Shown here piece after piece: positions 46,959 to 59,689 of a DNA stretch of 64,000 nucleotides. The notes under the pieces were generated by a model. The model was not told the origin of the DNA and ran no database searches. It saw only the letters and a list, made by a program, of their open reading frames with translations. Numbering within the stretch: the stretch's first letter is position 1; each line of letters opens with the position of its first letter. Made by a program: the position numbers and the translations under genes. The stretch covers positions 2,666,001 to 2,730,000 of the forward strand of contig JAPTHN010000001.1 in assembly GCA_026936325.1 (NCBI GenBank), read 5' to 3'. This DNA comes from Platynereis dumerilii (lineage: Eukaryota; Annelida; Polychaeta; Phyllodocida; Nereididae).

Positions 46959-47836
46959 AAGGTTCCTCGAATATCAGAACTGGTCCTAAAGTACATGAGC
47001 TTAAAGAGTGGTACCAACTTCACTAAAATTGGATAGATACTGTGCCAGTTCAGTATAAACTAATTGTGTGGTATTTTCTTGCGCAATTAATTCTGTGATT
47101 TATGATTCGAAAAAACTTAGCTGTCACCAAGGACCAGGCTGCTGATCTAGGGGATCCTGTTCTGATGGTGTAAATTATGTAATGAAATGTTCTACAAGAT
47201 GACACTGATTCTGTTGGCACAACTTGGAATTTCCTAGAAAGGGTCTTTTTGCATCATCAAATTCTTTGGAAATAGATATTTTTGGATTTTGGAATTCTAT
47301 ATTTAGTTGTACCTCTAGATATATATATATGTATGGAGTTTGGTGAAGTTAAGTTTTGGGGAAAAGCAGATTCTTTTTCATGGAATGATAAAATAATAAT
47401 TAATGAGATAGGCACTTTTTGGAAATATTTTTGGAAATATTTTAGGTTGCTGAACTTTATTCGTATTCAAAATCATATGTAGACCTGCAGCACGATCAGG
47501 GTTCGTGAAATAAGGAAGTTAGAAAATGCTGGGAGGGAATGATTTTCCCGTTTGTAAACATGCATTGAACATGGCGCTGTAAATGCAGTATGCATACACC
47601 CTGTCACCGCAGATATCCTTTTAATGCTCATCAAGTTAATTGGACAAGTTATGTTTTTAAATGTTGTGTCAATGCAACAGGATTCGTGTATGAACCTTTC
47701 CACAGTCCATTCCAAAAAAGGTGAGAACAACAATTATTTAATTTGTAAACCTAACATGTATGGGTTCTCAAATGGTGAAGCTATTCGATTCAAGCCTGCT
47801 CCAAATAGGCCTAATTAATCTGAGAATCAGCTTCAC

Positions 47837-48134
47837 TGTGACAGCTCCAGCAGCGAGAGTCGAACCCTGGTCCCCTGCGCCAGAGGCAGGAGCATTATCC
47901 ATTACACCAAAGTGTCACTCGTTGGTGCGAAGGAAACACCCTGCCACCAAGCGGGAACTACTACACTCTTCCCTACTTAGAATGAAGCTTGACCGCATGT
48001 GTCTGTGTTGCTCTGACTAGCCAGACAAGATGGGACATGAATCCACCAGTCACTGCATAACAGGCGCCACTGTAACAACTCCAGGAGCGAGAGTCGAACC
48101 CTGGTTCCCTGCACCGGAGGCAGGAAAGTGTAAC
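47837..48134 (-). mobile_element. Head-body-head SINE, copy 2
   Basis: Read on the minus strand it has a head (GGTTCGACTCTCGCTCCTGG), the GTTGTTACAGTGGCGCCTG body, and a second full head with GGTGTAATGGATAATGCTCC and GGGTTCGACTCTCGC. Body identity with the 41.4 kb copy is high by eye. Confidence 0.75.
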
Positions 48135-48912
48135 AAGTAGATATTCCTCGTCTGCAATTGTTACAGTTTGGTTACAGTAGAATGCATGATAATTTCTTAT
48201 ATGAAAATTGTTATTTTGTTGTTATTGAGAAGAGAGTTCTCAAGACATCTCTCTTAGAAATTGTCGTGACCAGCATGAACAACTTTTATCTTTTCTTAAT
48301 TTCCAATTAGTGCAACAAATGTCAATTTGTGGAAGATTGATTGACTGAATATCCATACTTCAGATTGATCGAGGTGGAGACGATAACCTGGTTTTTGTGG
48401 TCTTGTATATTAATGAATTCACACAGAGGCTCGAGACCAGAGGTACTTATCTCACCGTTATCATTCTCTGATGATCTTGTCTGATACTTTTATCCTAATT
48501 AGCCTTTAGATGAAGTCATGTATTAAACAGAATAAGTGAAACCATACTCCCATACATCACATATAATCACTGAGTATCACTGACTTGCTGTTCATTGAAG
48601 TCACGTCTCAAGAAGAATTTAGACATTCGAACCCAGAAAAAACTTGATGATAACCTTTGTTGAAGTTGTGGTGTCCTGTTTAATTAGGTTTGAACCATGG
48701 TCACCTGCACAGAAGTATACCTTTATTAGCTACCTAAGCATCTATATTTTGCACAAAAAAAGAAAGAAAAATGATTGACTTTTCTGTGAGGGTTACCTGC
48801 AAAAGTGAATATATCATGGTTGTCTAAAATGGAAGATGATGATTGGTTGGTGGTGTGGGGTCAGTAGGTCAAAGTCATGACGTTCCAATGACCTCTGTTG
48901 ACCTAATTTACC

Positions 48913-48960
48913 CAGTTATGACCTGTGACTCAGTTATGACCTGTGACCCAGTTATGACCT
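48913..48960 (+). repeat. 18-bp tandem repeat CAGTTATGACCTGTGACY
   Basis: Two full units (48913-48930, 48931-48948) and a 12-base third unit. Each contains a TGACCT nuclear-receptor half-site. Confidence 0.85.
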
Positions 48961-48969
48961 GATTTCGTG

Positions 48970-50013
48970 TCAAACTTATGGCCAGGTTTTTTGGGTGGTC
49001 TGCCCCCAGCCACATTTAGGGTTAAACACAGGTGCTGTGGTGATTATATGCTGTGTTGACTGCGCAATAATAACCAATATGTTTGCTTGACATGATCATC
49101 TACGTCTTTGTTATATGTGACAATCATCACAACAATAGTACTGGCTCAGATTGGCCCTACTATATTTTAAAAAGAAAGAAGACCTGTGTCAGTCAGACTT
49201 CAGTCCTGACTGAGATCTATGATATTGCAATCATGATTTTGCAAAATTTACTTTTTCGAAGTCATTTTTGTCCTGTAAAGTTCAATTATTGTGTCAGGAA
49301 ACGTTCTGTGAATTAAAAAGTGCCCCGTAAGCCTTGTAAGGCCATAAACGGTTAACTTAAAAAGTAACTTGGTTCAATCTGGAGTTCTGGAAACTTCGGA
49401 TCTTTAAAAAGTGTTATCACTCACAGAAATGCCCCTTAAAACAGAATAATGTAGGTCTTTTCATTAGTAACTTGCTTTTAGAATACATCCAGTCTTGCTA
49501 TTGTAAGTTTTATGCCACTATAATAACACCAATGCCAACCAGTTCAGTTTGGATCAATTTTGAGCACTTTTGCAGATTCATGTTGATATTTTATTGGTAT
49601 GTGATTGAAATAATTGACTTGGTAACGGCGTAGAAATAGGTGAACTGAGATAAACTTGAAAGAAAATTGATTGAGGACAAAATGCTCATAATAATTCACA
49701 ATACACATGCTGGGAAGATGAGTGCTGGGGTGCATAAATCACCTGAGTGTGTTTTGATTGTTTTCTGTTTGTTTGGCCCCTCTCCAACTTCGTCAGAAAT
49801 TCAGAATGCCTGCACAGTAGGTGTGTTTGACACTGAGAGACTGAGAGTAGCTATTTCACTCAATATTGACAATAAGTGCTTAATTTGGGTTGAATGTGTA
49901 ATTTCTATAGATAAAATATTGTATATCATGTGATCATAAATGTTAGCAACTTAGTTTTGCAGTTCTTGAAAAAAACAAAACAAAAAAAAACAAACTTTTA
50001 ATCTGGTTCATAA
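48970..50013. other. Unannotated AT-rich DNA
   Basis: No gene recognised. Confidence 0.5.
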
Positions 50014-50088
50014 AAGAATAGAATAGAGTAGAATAGAAAAATAATAGTTGAATAGAATAGAATAGAATAGAATAGAATAGAATAGAGA
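50014..50088 (+). repeat. (GAATA)n pentanucleotide array
   Basis: Two blocks of GAATA units separated by a short A-rich stretch. Confidence 0.93.
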
Positions 50089-50120
50089 TCAAAGGAAAAT
50101 GATCTTAGAGGGAAATGTCT

Positions 50121-50306
50121 GCCATCTTGGATTGTGTGTTTTTCTTTGTATTGCTTGTTCTCGGGTGTTTCCATTGTTTTTAGTTGCCATGGAAACGCAA
50201 CTGTACACTAATGATTACCATAGCAACGGAAGCCTTCTGATTGGTTTGTCATGGCAACTGGCTGAGCTTCTGTTTACGTAAGCTCCATGGCAACTGGAGC
50301 ACGTGC
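50121..50306. promoter_or_regulatory. Cluster of four RFX X-box words with YY1-, CCAAT- and E-box words
   Basis: X-box consensus GTHNYYATRRNAAC is matched 14/14 at 50183-50196 (GTTGCCATGGAAAC), 13/14 at 50214-50227 and 50245-50258, and 12/14 at 50281-50294. A GCCATCTTG (YY1-like) word is at 50121-50129, ATTGG (reverse CCAAT) at 50240-50244, and CACGTG at 50300-50305. RFX, NF-Y and YY1 words together are typical of promoters of broadly expressed or ciliary genes. No coding exon is recognised next to it. Confidence 0.5.
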
Positions 50307-52555
50307 AGCAAACAGGAAGTTGAATGGTTCTTTGTTTATTACGTTGGCTCAAGATTAAAAGTTGCAATTGATGGCAATATTATGTAAAGTCAATTTCGAG
50401 ATTTAATATACTTTGAGAATTTGAAATGCATTTAATTTAGATAGTAAATGACATACAGTTTAATAGCCTATAGTAGGCCTATACTTTAATTAGGTAACTG
50501 TTGAATTTAAATCATATAAATGGCATCTCTGACTCTGGAAGTAAATGCATCATAACTTTTAAACAAAATAGAGAGTCATGATCATCTAAGATCAAAATTT
50601 GGAATAGATCAGTTAGTAGGCCAATTTTTTTTATATATTTGCCCTTGTCTTTCATATTAATGAACTTCTCAAATAATTTGACATTGCCACCAGTTTATAC
50701 CCTCATTATAATTTACTTGCACTCAACTTGTATGTATGGCTTCAGAGGCAGGTTATGGATTCTAGTGTGTTATGCAACAGCCCCGATCTAGGTTACTGTT
50801 CCAGCAGCAGATTAATCATGTGATTAATTCTGTGAAGCCAATCATGTGCCATAATGTGTCAAAACTTTCTGCTCTTTCAGAGCTTCCTATTCTGAATTTC
50901 CATGTGGATTCATGACCTAGTGATGTGTGTTTAATCAGAAAAATCCAAATATTTGAAACAAGAAAAAAAAAATATGTGAAAAAGGATGTGAAATTAATTT
51001 AAAAATTGGAAGTTTATGGATTTTTATGGATCTTGTTTAACAGTATTGCAAATGCATCCTCATAAAAAATGTAAAACCAGATAATTTTATTATATATTAT
51101 ATTTCTGTATGCAATGTAGTTTTTATCTGTTTGATTGTAATTGTATTAAATGTCCAAATTATTGTGATGTTACTGTTGTCATTATTGTTTGTGGCTATTG
51201 AGGTTTATTATATTGGCAAAATTATAATGATCATGATCATCAATTAAATAGAACTATTTACACCCAATAGCTGTATACAATGCTACATTTTTATTTGGTG
51301 TTTACTGATATATAGGGGAAGGGTGCTGTGTTCAGTTCTAAATGTTCATTAGATTACGCTAATTTAGTCTAGATGGTTAATAAGATTAAAATAAGTAGTA
51401 GAAATTAATTGAAGTTAAGCAAATGATATGTAACACTATTAATCTATACCTTATCATGGCTTCAACAGATAATGCAACAATTATTGTAAAGTCTTGTCCT
51501 TCTTTCCACCAAATTGTGATAAACTTGACAAACTTTCCTGAAACATTTTGTACTCTGTTATACACAAAGCCCTCTTAGAGATAAGACCTATAGTAGCTGT
51601 TGCCATTGTTGACTCTGGTTAGAAAACACTTATCTACTATTGCTTTGTTACTCTAGCTAAGATAGTGACTAGTGTTGGCAGCTCTGATGTCAAAGTTTCC
51701 TGAGACAATTACTTGGAGTGGTTTTGTTTCACTGCCTTCTCTAGGCCAATACTGTTGGCGACCACCTTGCATAGCTAGAACACCACCTGGCTGAAGTGCT
51801 GCAGTAGCTCTAGAACTTAGTGCCACAAGGTAGTCAACAGCAGTGCAGTAGTGATAGTTGAGCAATGGTTGAAGTGGTAGTAAGCTGTAGTACAGCAGTT
51901 ATGGTAGATGATGTAGCTTATAGCTCTGGTAGTGATGGTTATGGTTGATATGACAATCTATTAATATATATATTATATTAGTTTTTTGCTTTTGATTGTG
52001 AATTTAGCCATTGCAGTATTTTTTTGCTCTTTATGTGAGATAACTGAATACTGGTGCATTAACTCTTTATAAAAGTAGATGTTGAATGGATAAATTTCTG
52101 CATTATTCTTTAAAAATCGTGATATAATTCATTATTTAAGAGGCATGGTTATGAGCTTCCACTCTGTCACCTGTTCAACATGCAGGGCTAATTAGATGTG
52201 TTGCTCTTGAATAATTCTTCCATTGGCCACCACAGCAACTGCAGCCAGGGTATCATTAATCAGTGATGGCCTAATTGAAAATTTTCCTCTTGATTAAGCC
52301 AATATTATGTCACGAAGATCTGAGATTTTCTGCATATCTGACTGGGTATGCTTCCTGATTGGCTGTGAGGCATCATCTCTCACTATTACTCTCAACAGCA
52401 ACACTAGCACCAACAGCATGGGCAGAAGCATGATCAGCAGCCCAGGTAGCTTCCTGGCTGGTAGGCTAGCACTGCTGGGTGCAGGGTTTCACCTGGGCCT
52501 AAATATGGAAATGGAGGGGCCTGGAGAACAGTGTGTAGAGGCTGCAGTACCCCTC
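50307..52555. other. Unannotated DNA, AT-rich then CTG-leaning
   Basis: The first 1.3 kb is AT-rich without features, apart from a TGATCATGATCA palindrome near 51229. After 51600 the sequence drifts towards CTG/GTAG-like degenerate words. Confidence 0.4.
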
Positions 52556-52587
52556 AGGTGGGTTAGTGAGTTCTGTGCTAGCTAGGG

Positions 52588-52620
<33 letters not shown>

Positions 52621-52622
52621 TG
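52588..52622 (+). repeat. (CTG)n array
   Basis: A run of CTG units with one TTG; a separate CAG run lies at 52771-52787. Confidence 0.92.
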
Positions 52623-52829
52623 GAAGTTGCTCCAGTTTATGCTGCTGGTGATGCAGCCTCAATCTCTGATGCTGTTGGTTACCTGGGCTGCTGCTGGGTC
52701 TGCTGCTGTGTGCCACAGAAAGGCCTACCCCTAGAGGCTCCACTGCTCAGCCTCCACTGCTCTAGCCCAGCAGCAGCAGCAGCAGCTGGACTCTTCACTC
52801 CTCCACTCACCAGTTGCTAGCCAGTTCAC

Positions 52830-54360
52830 ACAGTATACACAGCTCAGTTAGCACTGTAGCAGACTACTAGTAGTCAGTCAGTCAAACAGAACTTTGAAGC
52901 TGCCTGCAGGAGTTTTACTAGACAGCATTGGTTGGCCATTGAAGATGGGATTCGGTTAAGATACAAGGTGTAGTATCAGGCGGTTGATAGTGTGTCCCAC
53001 ATATGCCTCTTCCCTCCCTCCCTTGCGGATCAGACTGATGATCCCAGATAATCCTTCTTATAACCTGGATGCTGTATAACATACAGGCCAGGCTGCTGCA
53101 GGCACAGTGCAGTCTATAGACTCTATACAGCTCTGCATCCATGTGCCATGCTGCAGTGTCCAAGTGTTGATGATCCTACCTTTTAGAGTGTTCCCTACCT
53201 TTGCAAAGCAGTATGCATTCATCAGCTCTGCTAGCACTTGTCCAAAGAGTGACATGCTTTTTGAAAAGTTTTGAAATATGCAGTTTGAAGTTTGAGTGAA
53301 GTTGCAGTGCCCATACATATTTGATAGTTCATAAACCAGCCTGATACTCACACCTGTTATAAGCAATAATAGTCTACCATTTTCAAGTTCTTGGTTTCAT
53401 TATACCATCTTTGCAGTTGTTGCACCCATTGACATTTTGATGAAATGAATTAGCTAAAATCTACATAGTCTGCAAGATAGTTGTTGTTGGACAATCATCA
53501 ATTTTTAAGATGTTTAAATTAATATTGAAACAATTTGGGACAATTTTAAGTGGTTGTAGCCTCTTTTATTGGTCATCACACTAAACGTGTTGATGCCATG
53601 GTAAATACACAACCATACACTACCATACACTATGGGGAGCATAAGATTTGCTGAGCGAAGCACCTAGCAGGCTCAAGCAGCCAAACCAGTTGCCAACAAC
53701 TTCTCAGGGTGAGCAAATACCAGCACAATTCTACAAGCACATGCAGCTGCTGCCCCCTGTCTGTAGCCAGAGCAAGCATATTGGATAACCACTCAGCTAC
53801 CTTAGAGCCCTTAGCTACCTGTGCATGCTTTGGCTCAGCCTATAGCCCATCTTACGGCTCATCCTGTGGCATACTTGGCATTGGTGCACTCCTTGTTTCT
53901 TGCCCTACTCCAGAAACTGGGTCAGCCCAACTGATGCTCATACTGCAATAGCTTACAATGTAGCCAATGCAGCCAATTGCTGATGCTGAACAATGCTACC
54001 AGATACTGTTTACTTCTGTGCAACTTTTTCATCAATTTTATGACATTGTCATCCTATATGACCAATTACAACCATGATGTTAATTCTGCCTTGCAAAATG
54101 GGAGTTCAATAAAGTTTATACTAACTTGCCTTTTCCCTACTTACCTTTTCCTAACTTACAATTGTTGTTGCTGTTTTCTTTTCTGAATGAACAACTGTTG
54201 AATTTCTTCAGCATTTCTGTTTCTGTTTCTCTTACTTTTCCTTCATTTTCCTCTGAAAGTTGACAATGATTATTCCTTTGTCCTTCTGTTCATAATGTTG
54301 TTTTTTCACCAGTTGCGGTTGATATAATGTGTTATTAGTTGTGGTAAAATGTTGAAAATG
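52830..54360. other. Unannotated non-coding DNA
   Basis: No gene recognised; short frames lack family features. Confidence 0.45.
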
Positions 54361-54960
54361 TTGTTGATGATGACACTAGAAAAACTTCACTGCAGTTATT
54401 GAAGCTGTTGATGCTGTGTTGGTAATTAACTTGATTATGGTGATACTGATTGACAGTGTACTTCCAGTAACTATATTGATACTGAAACTTCTATAGGCCT
54501 ACATATTACAAGCAGCCTCTGAAACTGACTCAATAAAATGGTGACAGTTTAGTAACTGTTGATATTGACACTTCTGATGACTGCTTTCCTTGGAAATCAG
54601 TGTTTCTGATAACAGTTGATTCTGATGCTGATGGCTGCTTTGATCTTGAAGCTGTTGATTCTGAAGCAGTTATATGCAGTAATTCTTTCTTCTGATACTG
54701 TAGGAGTTGAAACTTTCGAAACTGTTGCTATTGAATCCTGCGATTGTTTACACTCCTAGTAAAGAAGTATCTAATGACAGGCATCGATATCGTCAGTAGT
54801 ACTGGTACCAGAACATTTTCTGCACATTTTCTGCAGAGCATAATATATCACCCCAAAAGTTACCAGGGGGAATATTTTGTGAATGTCTGTGCAACTTCTG
54901 CATATGCAACTCCTGAGGTAACTCTTGATGCAAACTTCTATTGATGCAACCCCTGATGCT
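54360..54960 (+). repeat. Low-complexity GTTGATRCTG-type region
   Basis: Degenerate words such as CTGTTGATTCTGA and TGATACTGA recur. The word composition resembles the reverse complement of the minisatellite at 30.4-31.0 kb. Confidence 0.4.
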
Positions 54961-56277
54961 GTTCAGAACAACAACAACAAATTTCCCAGCTGTTGAGCTT
55001 GACTTCTACCTGCAATGAATGATGCTTTTCTGTTTCACACTTGACACACTCATGAGTGGCTTATCATCTGGAGTTCTTGCCTTCTGAAAAACACTTTTCC
55101 TTGAGCCACTGAGCAACATATTGCTATGTTAACATTTAACTTAACACAACTTAGATAATCTCTTGATTATGTTCTGTTATGTTGCTTTGTTTCTTGTGTT
55201 GTGATAACATATTTAGCATTAAAAAAAAGAAAGAAAATAGAGCATATTTTGCTTCATTGTTAAAAAAAACACCACCATTTAATGCTTAAATGGTACAAAT
55301 CAATTCCATGACCTTTTTAATATTTCAAAACAAGGAAACGTTTTAAAGAAGCTTTGCAGGAAAACAGATTTTCAACAAATATTTTTTGCTAGTTCCAGTG
55401 CAAGCCAAATGAGCTAAATTATGTTTGTTAGGTTTGAAAGTGATAATAAATAGATATTATCACTGAAGAATTAAGTTGATTGTATTGTATTTTCATTAAT
55501 TCACTTAAGCAAAGAGTCTTTGGATGGATTTAAATTATCAGATTGTAAGGGTCGATAAAAAATTAATGTATGATTTTTTTAAAATCCTAAGTTAAAGGGC
55601 AACGTGTATCACAATGATACTTTCAAGAAAGCCAAAGCCAATGCCTAAGTTCTGTAGTATGTGAATGGAGTTCAGTACACACGTTTCACCAACATTTCAT
55701 TTTCTGGGGGTATTCTTTTGGGGTTCAGGGATGAACAACTTGTGATCTTTGCTACTAAATTTAGTGACAGAAGCAGAATGAGCAACTCACAAAGTGATGG
55801 TTGGGGATCAACACACAATAAAGAAAATGGATGTTGTGTTTAATGGAGCAGAGTGTGACCAATCAAGATATTGCCCTCCTCAGTGGCCATTCTAAACTGT
55901 AAACATTTTCAGGAAGTTTTACAACCATCTAGATAGAAAAAGTGTGCACATTATTTATTCTAATGTTTGTCACAACTTGTCTTCAACTATGGTCAGACTT
56001 GTTTTGCCAACATATGCAGTATAGTGTAATTTTTGCATAAGTGCCATGCATTTTGTAAAATCATTTAAGTTTCAGAAATAAAGCATGTATGTTGCTTTAA
56101 ATCTGATGCATTGCAAACTTTTTTCAATTAAAGAATGGGTGAATATGTTTTCTTTTTCGACTTAGGCCTACAAGTACACTTGCATGTACAATGCATTTAG
56201 GTCAAAATCTACACCATTTAGCAATCAAGAAATGTGGCACATTCCAAGTTTTCAACTTGAGGTTGAGACAGGGGCCA
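54960..56277. other. Unannotated AT-rich DNA
   Basis: No gene recognised. A 60-codon frame at 55661-55843 has no identifiable domain. Confidence 0.45.
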
Positions 56278-56428
56278 TTTCAGTATCTTGCATTTCAGTA
56301 TCTTGCATTTCAGTATCTTGCATTTCAGTATCTTGCATTTCAGTATCTTGTATCTCAGTAACTTGCTTTCAGTATCAATCTTATTTTTTAAGTATCTTGT
56401 ATTTCAGTATCTTGCATTTTAGTATCTA
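56278..56428 (+). repeat. 15-bp minisatellite CAGTATCTTGCATTT
   Basis: Five near-perfect units followed by diverged ones. The frame reads SVSCI repeats by virtue of the 15-base period. Confidence 0.93.
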
Positions 56429-56915
56429 GGTGCATCAGCATTTTACAGTGTGGTTTGGTCATTCTGTCAGTCAGTGGTGCATGGGCTCAGTCAGTGGTGC
56501 TCAGTGGCACTAAATGCTACTCAATGGTCAGAGGGTGGTCACTGGGTGGTTAGCTGGTGGTCACAGCCAGTGGTCAATTCTAATGTTTGTCATTGGGCAG
56601 ATTGGAGCGAATTACAATGTGAACGTGTTAATGGGACCCCAAGGATCCAGAATGCAGATTCATTAGAAGGGTAGAAGGCCCGGAGACTGTGGATTGAGGA
56701 GGGAAGGGTGTGGGGAGGGGGGTTAGGGGCCCTAGATGAGTCCGTTGGGTGACCAGGGGTGCAGGGGTGATCAGGAGTCTTGGAGCACAACGACTGGCCA
56801 GCACTGATATTGCCTTCCTCCCCCCCCCTTTCCTTCATACTTCTTCAAGAGAGGACCTGCCTGGTAGAAGCGCTTTCTAGAAATTAATGGACTTATAATT
56901 GTGGAAATATTGTAG

Positions 56916-57030
56916 ATGGATAGATAGACATGTAGAATATAGATAGATATATAGATAGATGGATAGATAGATAGATAGGTAGATAGATAGGTAGATAGAT
57001 AGATAGATTAGATTAGATTAGATTAGATAG

Positions 57031-57098
<68 letters not shown>
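56916..57098 (+). repeat. Compound (GATA)n and (GATTA)n microsatellite
   Basis: GATA and GTAGATAGATAG units, then four GATTA units at about 57005-57026, then GATA again. Confidence 0.95.
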
Positions 57099-57099
<1 letters not shown>

Positions 57100-59345
57100 T
57101 TTTCCATTGATAAAGCTCCGTCTGATGTATAGTTCATGCGGTCCATTGTGGTTTTAATAAAACTTATACAAGAAAGTTGTTGAGAAATCAGAAATGACAA
57201 CGAATTTATTTTAGCAGCTTTCCAGAAGTTGACACACCAGAACTGCCTAGAAGGCAATTGCTATAATAGTTGCCGTTTAAAAGTGTCTACAGGAAATCTT
57301 TTTTCAATATTCTAATATCTCAGACTCTGACATTTCTTCCTCATTAACTTCAATAACTTGGTTTGTAACTTGGTTTGCGGATCAGTCCACGTGCACGTCT
57401 CGTGTGCGTGTTCGGAAACTCGTGAGAAAACGTTTAAAATTTAACCACTAATTAGAGTGAAAAGTGGTTGGTAAATGCTCTTATAAACCACAGTAATTCG
57501 TGCTGGATGTTTGATTTCCACTGTAAAATATTGAAATTATCATCATATTAGTAATTATCTCGGTTCCACTAGATTGATACTTTTGCCACAGGTCATATGG
57601 GTTATTTTTCTTTGGTTTTCACTTAGGTTTTCATAAGAGATTGGCATATTCACAATGACGTCATCAACTGGTCTTTCAGTTGTCTCTGATTGGTCATTAG
57701 TGGGTGTCATGCAAATGACTTCATTCGATTAATGAGATACCTCTGCAGCCACCATCAGGCCACAGACTTAGGCCTGGTTGGCCTACCAGTGATACATGCC
57801 ACAGACTAATTAGTAATCTTTTATTTTCTTGATATTGAAGCTCATTTCAGAATGGATTAATAAAATGTATGTAAGAAATTTGTATGCCATACGTATTCAT
57901 ATTTTATTTATGATTCTCTTGACATTCATAGTTCAGATTATGACTCTTTGGACTTTTGGAAATGACCAATAGGCCTATTTGAAATTATCTATTTATAATG
58001 TAACTGCCTGATTCGAGATATGTCTAATATTGATATATATTTATGAAACTCAACCTAAACTTAATTTTATGTGTCAAGTATTAGGCAACATTTCAGGAAT
58101 TTGTAGTCTAGTTTTAAATAAAGGCACATGGTAGTATTTAAAAATTCAACGACACAAAAATCAATCATGATTTCTTGCATATATATCAATATTTACAAAG
58201 CTATGACTTATATAGATATTGAAGTTATGAGTCCTAAAGTGTATTTCAATTTCCTTACATAAAATGCTCGTTTCTTTTCTGCAATTTGTGCAAAATACTG
58301 TCACAAGCTGAGGCCTGGTTGCCCATTTCAAGCGCATCGTTCAGAGCTCTGGTAATAGACCAAGCTTAGTAGCAGCCTGAGCAGGCAGACGCAGCATCAT
58401 TGAAGTGCGTCATCACATATCATTGTCTTCGTTAGCTTCTTGTCAGTTAGCACCTTTAGAAAAATTTAAAAAATAACAATAAACGATGGAAAATATGGAA
58501 ATCCTGGTGTTTTATTCCGTCCACCTGCTAATTATAGAAAAAGTGCAACTTTTTAAAGCAAAAAAAAAAAGTGTGACAACTTTATATCTGGAAATTTAAC
58601 TGGAAATCGACTTCCTTTCTTTATATTTTATTTTAAAAGTGGGCAATGTAAGCCTTAAGTGCTTCCCAACAGGAACTTAATATAAGAAGCTGTTATTTAT
58701 AGCCTTAACATGTAACATGTAATTCAAGGAGTCCTGAATAAGTTTATTAAAGTACAGTGGTTGAAAAGTGGAAACAATTATAGTTTATTTAAGTTGTATA
58801 GAGCCAAGCAAGATATTTTGTCTGTGTGAATACTCTTATATTTTAAATTTCAAATTTCTATCCAATTTTTCTCATTTTTTCCCATGAAATTCTGTCCTTT
58901 AAATTAAGTTTAAGGGATCAGTAATTTCAAATTTTTCTCAGTGGATTGGCTAACTAACTCTTTAATTCTCAATTATCGTTCATAACTAAAGTATCTAGAG
59001 AAAATAGCTATCACTGTAATTCTACATCCTCTCTGACTGCATGAAAGTTAAAAAAAAAAAAAGTGTTTCTACAGTAGTGTCACTAGTATTTTTATTATGT
59101 TTTCTCTCTTATCTTTGGGGGGGGGGGGGGGTGGCCCCTTGACAGCGACATCACAGATGTCTTAAAGGGGTCACCCATCTTGGAGTTTTTTTTGTCTTTT
59201 TTATCTTCTTATGTATGTCAATATTTTGCTCTGAGAGAAAATAAAAAATCTGAATCTGAATCTGAATCAGTAAAATTAAAGGAGTTATCAAAAAATTTAA
59301 TTTATATGTATCTTTCATTGCTTATACCTCAATTTTATTATTTGC
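57100..59345. other. AT-rich DNA upstream of mef2
   Basis: No exon recognised. A perfect TGACGTCA lies at 57656-57663. MEF2-type YTAWWWWTAR words occur at 57989-57998 and 58693-58702, but such words are common by chance. A CpG-rich patch with CCACGTGCACGTC is at 57390-57420. G-runs at 59118-59131. Confidence 0.4.
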
Positions 59346-59438
59346 TCAGTGAGAATATGACAAATTTATTATTTATTCAGTGAGAATATGACAAATTTAT
59401 TATGTTTTTTCTCAGTGAGAATATGACAAATTTATTAT
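59345..59438 (+). repeat. Three tandem units of a 33-bp AT-rich repeat
   Basis: CAGTGAGAATATGACAAATT is repeated three times, with TTATTAT spacers of slightly different lengths. Confidence 0.9.
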
Positions 59439-59689
59439 TGGACTACATGTATAGGCCTGGAACTGAACATGGGCAAAGGGTGCTATATGATGGACACTGT
59501 TGCCACTTCAAGCAATTTCTTGTTGAAGGATTTGTCATTATGAGGCTGGGGTAGAGAGCAGGAGGGGGGGGGGGTATGTAGGAGGGTACTAATGATTACA
59601 AATAGTTATGCATCCACTGTTGATTGGTGGGGGTATTTGTTGTTGGTTTTCTAGGGGTCAGCAAAAGGGGGTGGGCCCTGGTCAGTGTC

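Noticed and set aside
50099-50281. A 60-codon frame across the X-box block
   Set aside because: It has no domain or splice context, and the underlying DNA is better explained by the cluster of binding words.
57989-58702. Two MEF2-binding words upstream of mef2 as an autoregulatory signal
   Set aside because: YTAWWWWTAR is expected about once every 2 kb at this composition, so two in 3 kb mean nothing by themselves.
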